Positions 55,131 through 64,000 of a stretch of DNA of 64,000 nucleotides are shown piece by piece. How positions within the stretch are numbered: position 1 is the first letter of the stretch; every line of letters begins with the position of its first letter. Source of the DNA: Malus domestica (Eukaryota; Streptophyta; Magnoliopsida; Rosales; Rosaceae); the NCBI RefSeq assembly GCF_042453785.1, contig NC_091667.1, positions 33,100,001-33,164,000 on the forward strand, given 5' to 3'. The position numbers and the translations under genes were made by a program. Under the pieces are notes generated by a model, which was not told the origin of the DNA, ran no database searches, and worked only from the letters and a program-made list of their open reading frames with translations.

Positions 55131-56311
55131 AAACGTATTTGCCCTTTAATCATAGATAGGAGCTGGAAGAAGGCATCCCTGAAACCTCAGGAAAAACCAT
55201 CACTTACATGTCAAGCAATTGCATTTGTGATGTATAGTATACGATAATGGTTATAAAGAAAGACCTGACACTTCACGGCAACTAGCAGCGGCCAACAAAG
55301 GAGATGGGGTGGTCAAATATGCGCTCAGATACAACCTTTCTTAAGCAAAATTCAAAGTTCTTAGTAGTACTTTTCATATATTAGATCCCTCATAAGATTT
55401 TCTTATCCCCTTCTGGTTTCTTACTGATTAAATTAATAAAATCCTCCATGTCGTAATTTGATTAGTTAACCAGAAATGCAATTCTCTTCAAATTAGATGT
55501 AAATAAGAAAGACAGCAACTAATTCCTAAACTAACCCACCCAAAAGGAAAAAGCCATTCATAAATCTCAAAAAAATGGCACTCCTCCATCAAACCTCTTT
55601 GTTGTACTTTCAACAATCAGGGGAGCATCAAACCTGCACTCAGTAACTTTAAATGAAAAAAGAAAAATATTTCCTCACTCAAGAATTTCAATGCCGAAAA
55701 TTCAGTAACAAAAACAAACACAGCAGCTCCAGCTTCCCGGTCGCCGTCGTCTTCACCTTCATCATTATTCGATTGCAGAAATTCAATAACAAAAACAGAA
55801 CTGTAAATTGAAATCAGAAATGAAATTGCAACAAACAAATCTTTTAAACAAGAAACCGATCGAACGAGAAAGATAGCGTGTTATATTGATCACAAGAGAA
55901 ACTGAGCTCCAGAGGCTCGATGCTGAGACGCTCACCCGTGCTATCGGATTCGATCGATTCAGTTGATTCGAAAAATGGAATTCGAATTGAAAATGAAAAG
56001 CAGGTTGGGTGGAGAGATCGAAAGAGGGAGAGAGAGAGAGAGAGATTCAATCAATCCAATTGCAACAATGGAGGAAGTGGAATTGAATTGGAAGTAAAAA
56101 TAATAGCAGAGAATAGATGGAGAGATCAAGAAATGGAAAGAGTTAATGAACGGGCAGAGCTTAGCATCAGGGGTAAAATAGGGAACTCAATGTTTGGGCC
56201 ATTTTGATTAGACTAGTTTAGTGTTGGGCTTTGTCCTAACCATTAAATAAAGTTTTTACATGGCTTTTGATTAACTTTTAAAGTTTTCAAGCCATTTTCA
56301 TTAGTTTTCCT
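55131..56311. other. right part of the 3.9-kb element
   Basis: No firm gene. A (GA)n run sits at 56027-56044. Minus-strand frames over 55617-56050 are Ser/Leu-rich and resemble 5' leader and first-exon sequence more than a conserved domain. Confidence 0.4.
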
Positions 56312-56319
56312 TAATTTAT

Positions 56320-57090
56320 AAGTACTATTCCTTTTTGGTTCATCTGTTTGTCTTGCTAGTTTGTAACATTTTAATATAAGTTTGCTTTAATTTTTTTTTA
56401 AGAAAACTTTGACTGTTTGAGAAATTCCTTGAATTAGGTGTATGTTCTCCATGTGGATTTATGTTTTTTTGTTAGAAAATATTAGGTAGATTAAAAATAA
56501 ACCAATCTTTAAATATTAAAAATTCAAAAATACAAATAAAATGATGCATGAAATTAAAAGATTTTAATTATCACTAATATTTATAGAAAAAAAAATGTAA
56601 AATGAGTATAAAAAAATAAAAGGGAAAGAAAAGGTAATACTGAACTTAACTTGATAGCATGTTGATTTTTTGGACTGATTTTTTAAATCTAAATGTCTCT
56701 TTTATTTATTTAGGTTTGGAAGTTTGCTATACTTCCGATCGACGAATGTTTACCTGCCCTAATTTCAAATTTTTCTTGGTTGGAATATTAGGTGTGTTAT
56801 TTTTTCAAATTGGAAAATTGAAAAATGAAAGCAACGTCATCTTATTATTAATCATGATGACCTTAATTAATAACATAAAATATGTCATTGCATGTTGAAA
56901 GAAGCATGTAATTGATTATATTTGTTACTCCACCGGACGCGTTGGTGTTTTATATGAAACAACAAATGAGTCGCACCATTTGAATAAATCTTAAAATCGT
57001 TCCAAAATTGATGAAGACAAAAAGCTACTTCATTTTAATATATTTTAAATATTTTATTATAACAATTCAAAACCAACCTTATTTTTATTA
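56320..57090. other. AT-rich intergenic DNA
   Basis: No gene or repeat was recognised. Confidence 0.5.
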
Positions 57091-57239
57091 AGGAAAACTA
57101 ATGAAAATGGCTTAAAAACTTTGAGTTTTAACGATAAAGACAAAATAAATGGTAAAATGAATAGTACCAAGATTGACTTTTTAGTATAAAAATTTGATTT
57201 TTCGTTAAAAAGTACCTGAAGTTTTTCGTTTAAATTCCT
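57091..57239. mobile_element. MITE related to the 3.9-kb TIR element
   Basis: It starts AGGAAAACTAATGAAAATGG and ends with the inverse of AGGAATTTAAACGAAAAAC. The interior motifs TTTTAACGATAAAGACAAAA and TGACTTTTTAGTATAAA recur, inverted, in the MITE at 62255. T-rich flanks make the target duplication uncertain. Confidence 0.7.
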
Positions 57240-57565
57240 TATTTTTTAAGACAACCTTCTTTCTCTTCATGTCCTTGCTTAAAGTTCACTCTTGAGTTTT
57301 ATTATTTTTAATATTTAACTGGTCAAAAGTTAATTTGTAAATTTAAAGATTTACTGTTCCTTTTTCCTGTAAATTTAAAGATTTACCATTCATTTTGTAT
57401 AATAAAGATTCTTTTATAAAATCGGTTGGAGATATTTTCTTAAATTTAACTTTTTAAAATAGAATTTTAATTATTTTACAACATCTTTTAGAGATGCTCA
57501 GAGGATGATGACATGTGGCATTTCTCAAGATTACATAAGGCTGACACTTGTTAGGTATTACGATA

Positions 57566-57771
57566 GGACCTGGATTGTCTGCTCTTCCCCATCCCCTTCT
57601 ATTTATATGGTCACGTTTAAGCCACGTCAACACTTTATATAGATTTTTTTTATAGAAATAATAAGACAAAAAGCAATAGGAATATAAAATATTGACGTGG
57701 CTGAACCGTGACCACAGAAATAGGAGGTGATGGGAAGGGTTTGGCATAGGGAGGGCAGACAATCCGGGTCC
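57566..57771. mobile_element. foldback MITE, 206 bp, with 9-bp TSD
   Basis: The ends GGACCTGGATTGTCTGC and, in reverse complement, GGACCCGGATTGTCTGCC are terminal inverted repeats. The arms continue through GTGGTCACGGTT-like and GCCACGTCAA sequence. ATTACGATA flanks it on both sides (57557-57565 and 57772-57780). Size and duplication fit a Mutator-like MITE. It is the better-preserved relative of the element at 8070-8220. Confidence 0.88.
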
Positions 57772-57780
57772 ATTACGATA

Positions 57781-60662
57781 CACTTAGACAGGAAAAGTAA
57801 CCAAAAAGACAAATATTAGAGATGCATATTAGACACTCTTTTTCTGTGTGGATACCCCTGATTATATTTTTTACTTAATTCCGTTCTTGATTTATTCAAA
57901 GGTTGGAAACAAACATATTTATGCAGAAATATAAAAAAAAAAGTGCAAATAACACTTCTCTTAGACCAAACCCAATTATGGGCTAAAGGCCAAATTACCC
58001 CTTTATTTACCTCCAACCCAAGCCAAATCTTTGGGCTAAAAGCTAAACCCAAGCCAAATTCCCCCCAAGATTTAGCTCACATGCGCATGGACTAGCCCAA
58101 GCCTAGCCCAATCTCGGTTTAATCACGCGCCTAACTCACCCCATGCGGGCTGACGCCTTCAGCGCCTGACTGGGTGGGACCCACTGTCAGGGTCGTTGTC
58201 TGCCACCATCATGAGCCCAACGACTCTTTTGTTCATCCGAAGATTGACATTTTTGGACCGTTGGTTGATCCAACGGTCCATATTCAAATTTTGTTTAAAA
58301 AAAAATGTTATTTTAAAATACATTGAATCTAATGGTTGAGATCGAATATAATCAAATGTAACGGTAAAAAAAACGATCTAACGGCCCAAATTTAAATACA
58401 ACGGCTAAAATAATTAAAATAAAATATTTAACTCAAAATAATTAAAAAAAATGTTTCATGCGTTTCATGTGTTTTGTTTGTATTTCGTGTGTGTCATGTG
58501 TTTCACATGTGTTATGTGTGTGCTTCTTCTCTATCATGTGTTTTGTATGTGCTTCACATGTGTTATGTGTGTCTTGTGTGTGTTTTTATGTATTTTGTGT
58601 TTATACATCTTTATCATGATTTTCATATTCTTCCGTAGTGTTTGAGTTTCATGTATCGATTTAGTGATTTTTCAGTATTTATTGGAATTTAAATATTTTT
58701 AGATTAAAATGTTCATAAAATTAATTTACAATAGTCTACATAATTTTTTTTAAAGTTAATTTAAGAAAAAAAATTAGCCTAAGTTCATTCTTTAATAATC
58801 TGAGATTAAAATTTTAGATCATAAGGGTTGGAGCAGAAAAACTATTTCTGGGCTAAAAACTAAATTTTCCAGGCTAAAAATTTTGTATTTTAACCCAAAT
58901 ATTGGAGATGATCTTCACATAGACTTTGTCTATTCGTAAAAAACAAAAAAAATAAAAAATAAAAAATACAGAGACTCTCCGCAAAGATAATAAGCGTTGT
59001 GTAGTTGCTCAACTCTGGGCATCGTATATGTGGGCTTAATTGCAACATGACCGATAAGGCTCCACAATCTACTGTTGTAATTTCTAATTTGAGCATTTTA
59101 TTCTCTTAAAGCTCGTTTGACAATATTTTTGAAATGATTGAAAATATTTTGACAAAAAACGTTTTCAGTTTTTTTAAAGCATTTTTTCAAACGAGTTTTT
59201 AAGTTTTCTTTTCTAATCATCTACTGCAAGAGATATAAAAAAAAAGAAATTAACCATTGATCACATTTAAGAATGTGTATATATAATAAGCATGGTAAAG
59301 CTCGACATGATCTCAATACTTTCAAACTTGAAAAGGTATCCTCTATTTGAAATTTTAAATTACTGTTTAATCTTGACTTTTGTTTTAGTTAGTAAATCAA
59401 ACAATCAGTTTCAAGAGGAGACCATATAATTTCTATGTCGATCTTCATCACAACAATGAATAGTCAATACAAAAAACGCGTGTCGATAAGAATCAATATG
59501 TTTAATCATGTGATTAAGAAAAAGGGGAATAATAATATAAATATAAATGTTGGATCTATATGCTAACTTAACGACAAAAAGAGAGTGGACTTTCACGTTA
59601 AAATCGGCCTTGTCTCAACTCTATGTTTTATATGCACAGTCAATTGACAATAGAGAGATCATTTAGGAAGAAGCCAGTAAAAATGGAAGTGATAACAGCT
59701 TTTTTACCGTCCCAAATCCCAAAGAAAACATGTTTTGTAGTTAAAAGAGTTGAAACCTAGTAAACCTACAGGCCAAGTAGGATAGATGGGACCCTCTAAG
59801 AATTTGGTGAAGGAAGGAACGGGTTGAGATCCTTGTCAACGAATTCAAAAATTGAGAATGTTCAAGAAAAAGAGAAAGATTCTGGAGAGAAAGAGAGATT
59901 CAGATTGTTTAAGAGCTTGATTTTCTGTGAAGTAGACCAACAAGATGAGTCAATGAAAGTTGCAAAATTTAATATGATTGATCTAAATTTTTGAATCCAT
60001 CGGCTCCAGACACAGAGATTTTAAGACGATCTCAATTCGGAAGGAAGCTTTGCTTGTTGGACTGATATTATCGATCATACGACACATGAAATGTAGCTAT
60101 TTATTTATATAGCTATAGCTATATAGGAATAGCTAGGGCAGTGAATTTGATCAGGACTGATCCAAGTACATATTCACACAGAAAAGCACTGCTTCTGTTA
60201 AAACCAAGAACACACAATATAATGCTTGTGAAGGCATTTGCTTCGTGTACCCTTGGAAAGGAACATTTAAATGAGCTGGAGACTGATAAGCCTGGATGAA
60301 AAGGAAGTACATAGCCGGCCTAGCTATGGGTTAGGGTGCTTGAAGTAGGGGGCCTCGGAAGGTTTCTCCAATGCCAGTTACGTACTGGTCATTTGTGGTT
60401 TCTAGGGTTAACGGCTTGAGAAATTTAAAAGATACCAGCAAGGTAAAATAGTGATGATGTCTGCAGTGATTTATATGAAACTTTCATTATTATTTTTTGT
60501 TTGTTTAGAATTAGGTTTATATAGAAAATTTTCTTGTATCTTATTTTAGTCAATAGAATAAGATTAAAGTTTGTAGTCAGTTTAATTCGTCTTCTTTTCT
60601 TGTCTTTTAAATTGTTAACAACCACAAAGTAATTAATCATGTAAGGATATAGAAGGGATCAA
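57781..60662. other. intergenic DNA, no gene seen
   Basis: Contains a GT/TC-rich stretch at 58450-58600 (repeated catgtg and tgtgt words), and a possible tiny TIR element at about 59111-59199 (AGCTCGTTTGACAATATTTT with an inverse near TTCAAACGAGTT). No coding signal was found. Confidence 0.45.
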
Positions 60663-60895
60663 GAGCTCGTTTGGAAGTGCTTTTAAAATAACTAGAAGCG
60701 TTTTTGGTAAAACTAATTTTGGGTTCCAAAAGCACTTTAAGTGCTCTTTATAAGAAGTACCAGATATGTGATTCTTCCAGGAAGTACTTAAAGTGCTTTA
60801 TAAAATTCACTTGGATTTTTACTAAAAATTAGTTTAAAAAACATTTTCATCAAAAGCGTATTCAATCGTTTTAAAAACGTATTCAAACGAGCCCC
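60663..60895. mobile_element. MITE with GCTCGTTTG termini
   Basis: GAGCTCGTTTGGAAGTGCTT at the left and, in reverse complement, GGGGCTCGTTTGAATACG at the right are terminal inverted repeats, with AAAGCACTT/AAGTGCT words inverted inside. No exact target duplication was found. Confidence 0.65.
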
Positions 60896-62254
60896 AACTT
60901 ATTAGTTATGGTGATCCATGGCTTCACTATGGTTGCCGGGTTGCAGCCTTATTGTGCACGAGACACAGATCGAAGAGCAATGATCACGAGAGGCAAGAGG
61001 GTCAAAACCCCACGGTTCATGTTAATTCGGTGACTATCATATTCATGCGTGCATGTAATTTCACTGTGCTCCACGCTGCAGAAATTGATGTAATACTACT
61101 CTGATGATATATGGTACGTAACTCGAAGGCAGAAGTTTTTAGCAATGTATGGGCAGCTGAATTTGAGGAAGTTTTAGCATGGTGAAGTAGTCCTACATTT
61201 TCAAACTTGAAAATTGTTCCTCCGTCGGTTCTTTTTCAGTATATTGGTTGTTGCAACGGCAATTTCAAGATCCTCTTATGTATGAGCTAATTGTGTGAAT
61301 ATAATTTATTAAAACGACAATCATGCAGCAGAATCACATGCCTTGTGGTGCGTGGTGTGTGCTCAGCTAGCTAGCTGTGCAGCTATTGACATTGTTATCA
61401 TTTGTCCGGTTTCAGTGATAACTAGGGGCAGAGGTTTAAATTTTAAACTAAATATTGTAAATGAAATGATGAGGTTTTTGATTATTAGATTATTAATTAA
61501 GTATTAATAAATATGCTTATTTTTTTAATGATATATTATTTAGTTAAGAATTTTGGTCATCCTTGCATTATCCAACTATAACTACATATGAGTTAGGATT
61601 GGTAACACTCTTTTTTAAACCCATAATTTGATACCCATTTTCTAGACCTACTTAGTAATGTATTAATGACCCTGATCACTTGTATTTTAATTCATCATTC
61701 ATAAATTATCTTCGCAAAAAACCAAAAAATTCAAGACCAATAAAACATTCATTTGTAGTGAAGGAAATAAACGAATACAGTTCAACAAAGAAACACTAAA
61801 ATGACCATCATTTTTTAATCCAACAGTCATATGGTTTCTGATTTGGGTGATTTTTTATAAACATGATTTTCTAGAGAATACCTAAAAGACATACAATTTA
61901 GACCGTTGAATACATTACAAAGTGAGTTAGGAGTCCTACAAAATGTGGATAAAAAATGTGTGTCCCCAATCCGGTAAATACAAATCAAATGACAGGGAAA
62001 TAATATTAGTGTATTGCTTTTCTCCTTCTTCATACCAATATATACATATATATATATATATATATGTGTGTTTATTTATGAATAGTGATTTACTTTTAAT
62101 TTATTTAATTTAAAAGGGGTGTGCAATGAGAGAAAAATGTGTCATTTCTCTTGCTAAAACGATGAGTTTTGAGATTTCGTCAATATGTCACTCATCAATT
62201 CTAAATCGATAGTATCGTTAATATTCTGTCCATGTCTAATCATTCTTTAATTTT
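60896..62254. other. intergenic DNA, no gene seen
   Basis: AT-rich, with an (AT)n run at about 62041-62065. No coding signal was found. Confidence 0.5.
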
Positions 62255-62409
62255 AGGGAACTTTAATGAAAAGCTCCCAGTAATGTTCATTTTAACGAAA
62301 AATCATATTTTTACATTAAAAAGTCAATCATGGTACTATTCACTTTACATTTTATTTTGTCCTTATTGTTAAAATCAAAGTTTTTAAACCATTTTTATTA
62401 GTTTTCCTA
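62255..62409. mobile_element. MITE related to the 3.9-kb TIR element
   Basis: AGGGAACTTTAATGAAAAGC at the left matches the left end of the element at 52413, and the right end reads ATTAGTTTTCCT. TTAATTTT occurs at both borders (62247-62254 and 62410-62417). The interior shares AAAAAGTCAATCATGGTACT-type sequence, inverted, with 57091. Confidence 0.75.
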
Positions 62410-62944
62410 TTAATTTTAAGCATTTCATCCATTGAAATTGTAAAATCCTGTTTTCTAACTGATTTCTCAAAAATAAAAGGGAATTTTTTCATTTCCTTTC
62501 TTTGCTGAGGGATCTATATATCTTTGGTGAGGGATCTCACTGGCGGAGCCAGGTTTAGGGCTGCCTTGAGCTGTAGCCAAGGTAACTTTCGGTGAAAAAT
62601 AAAATTTTACATGTAATTTTGATTGATTTTCGGATGTAGCCCACCAAATATTTAGTCACTAATCTGAATTCTCTAAGTTTAACTATATAAAATTATACAA
62701 TACAGTTTTCAAACCATCTCTTTTTCTTACATCATTTTTCTCATCGCTTCTTGTACATGTACAAGTTTGGATTTGTTTAATTTTAACACGGATTTGTTTA
62801 ATTACAAAAAAATTTTGGCTCACCTTGTGAATTTTTTAAAGCTAGCTGATATTATGAAAAATACGGCATCAAGTTTTTTTATTTATAAAGATTAAAATTT
62901 TTAAGCTAGCCCACCCGATAAAAAATTCCTAACTCCGCCATTGA

Positions 62945-63420
62945 GGGATATATACATAATAATTCACAATCAACAACAACAGCAACAATAAAGCATTTTT
63001 CCCACTAAGTGGGGGTAAACTATATGAATTTTAGAACGTCATTGCGCTCAATTATGCGGCATGTCTTCCATTAGATCAAAGTACTCTAAGTCTTTTTTTT
63101 AGAGTCTCTTCCAAAATCTTCCTCTACCCCTTCAACCATGAACCTTTGTCTCGTAATCGCATCTTCTAACCGGAGCATTAGTAGACCTTCGTTTCACATG
63201 TCCAAACCACTGTAATCAATTTTCTCTCATATTTCCTTCAATTTCGGATACTCCTTCTTTACCTCGGATATCCTCATTCTGATCTTATCATTTCTCATAT
63301 GCCCACACATCCAACGAAGCATTCTCATATCCGCTACACCCATTTTATGTATATATTGATATTTCACAGCCTAACATTTCGTGTCATAAAACATTACCGA
63401 CCTGTCCTATAAAATTATTT
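62945..63420 (-). mobile_element. decayed RTE-type LINE, 3' end of the reverse-transcriptase ORF
   Basis: On the minus strand, across several frames, the sequence reads AVKYQYIHKMGVADMRMLRW, then MCGHMRNDKIR, then a GRGRF segment before the 3' tail. This order is familiar from plant RTE LINE proteins. Stops and frame changes show it is dead. It ends in a GTTGTTGTT-type simple 3' tail (62965-62985), as RTE elements do. Confidence 0.72.
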
Positions 63421-64000
63421 AGCCAGGGCATTTCCACAAAAGCCCAAGCATAGAGGAGAGAAAAATTGAGAGCATGCCCCTCCCCATTTGCAACAAATAA
63501 ATGAATAAATTATGATTTCTCTCTTTCTTGTGGGCTATAGTAATGTCCTGTATATTCAGTTGGATAATTGTACACAGGCTGTACTGTTTGTTTAATTAAC
63601 TCATGGTTGCATTTATTAGAAACTGATCAAAAGCATTCTCTTTAAATACAAAACGCTTAATAACTGATATAATAGAAATATAGTTAAAGAGACAGTATTG
63701 TAATTGGGTTATATGGTTATCTAAGAGATTGTATAGCTATCATTTCCTTAAGTTCAATTGTATACATTTTCTCTAATCAATCAATACAATTTCTCTTGTT
63801 TTCTCTCTACCAATTATTTCTCTTCCTCTGTACCAATTTCATCTTTTGCAATGTAGTTAACAACGCTAAGGTTGGTGATGGGACTTGGATCCGGTGATTA
63901 TTTCTCAATTTGTTGTTTTTAGTGACGAAATCTAGTTGTGGTGCTCTTCTAGTTGCGAGTTTGTAACTTTCGTGTTACGATGTCTTGGTTGAATTGGTCA
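63421..64000. other. right-edge sequence, possibly LTR-like
   Basis: CT-rich sequence after an AT-rich block (63740-63840, with caatcaatacaatttctctt) resembles the 3' part of a plant LTR. No terminal TG/CA pair or primer-binding site could be fixed, so this is a weak suggestion. No gene was seen. Confidence 0.25.

Larger units (their letters stand above)
52413..56311. mobile_element. 3.9-kb TIR element with 8-bp TSD, non-autonomous
   Basis: The left end AGGGAGCTTTAATGAAAAGG is matched in reverse complement by the right end AGGAAAACTAATGAAAATGG; both continue with GGCTTGA and later TTTATTTAATG. TAATTTAT flanks both sides (52405-52412 and 56312-56319). An 8-bp duplication (9 if the boundary is shifted) suits a hAT- or Mutator-type element. 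No transposase was found. Inside are a large inverted minisatellite array, a short coding-like fragment and a T-run at 52996-53012. The short MITEs at 57091 and 62255 have similar termini. Confidence 0.7.

Noticed and set aside
58451-58645. Cys/Val/Met-rich small protein
   Set aside because: It is produced by a GT/TC-rich simple repeat (tgtgttttg words) and has no signal of a real gene.
1-64000. CRISPR arrays, operons or bacterial regulatory sites
   Set aside because: None were seen; the spliced genes and transposon content show plant nuclear DNA, where these are not expected.
63560-64000. Possible LTR at the right edge
   Set aside because: CT-rich 3' LTR-like sequence is present, but no TG...CA pair, TSD or primer-binding site could be fixed, so it is only noted.

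Overview
The window is nuclear DNA of a dicot plant. It has spliced genes with short AT-rich introns, TIR-type NB-LRR resistance genes, receptor-like kinases and plant bHLH factors, set among many small transposons. The resistance-gene sequences and MITE families resemble those of Rosaceae, perhaps Malus or Pyrus; that placement is recall, not a search. All splice sites were chosen by eye from GT/GC-AG signals, reading frame and family structure.

Layout. 1-758 is the 5' end of a minus-strand Copia retrotransposon (partial gag, primer-binding site, 252-bp LTR) running off the left edge. 1.56-5.4 kb holds scrambled duplicated blocks and small elements. 6179-7751 is a non-autonomous hAT-type element with an 8-bp target duplication; it carries a 340-bp higher-order satellite and a U2 snRNA-like 5' end behind a plant snRNA-type promoter. 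8.9-16.9 kb is a resistance-gene cluster: a plus-strand gene with two consecutive TIR domains, NB-ARC and a truncated LRR; a convergent minus-strand TIR-NB-ARC pseudogene; and an orphan LRR fragment. The LRR tail of the first gene is broken by a frameshift and by a retroposon with a 13-bp target duplication.

17-22 kb has no convincing gene but holds a 270-bp tandem repeat with ACGTGG motifs, a Harbinger-like element and a long inverted repeat. 22569-24491 is an intronless receptor-like kinase whose kinase domain is split by a long Trp/Lys-rich insert. 28.5-44.3 kb contains three paralogous bHLH genes (one minus, two plus), each with three exons at the same splice positions. 49663-51696 is a four-exon cytoplasmic kinase of the PTI1-like type with an apparent GC-AG intron.

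52413-56311 is a 3.9-kb TIR element with an 8-bp target duplication, containing a large array of degenerate ~30-bp repeats whose two halves lie in opposite orientation. Two short relatives lie downstream. 56.3-64 kb has no convincing gene, only MITEs, a decayed RTE-type LINE and possibly LTR-like sequence.

The protein genes fit roles in immune perception (TNLs, kinases) and transcriptional regulation (bHLH cluster). Nothing in the window shows that they act in one pathway.
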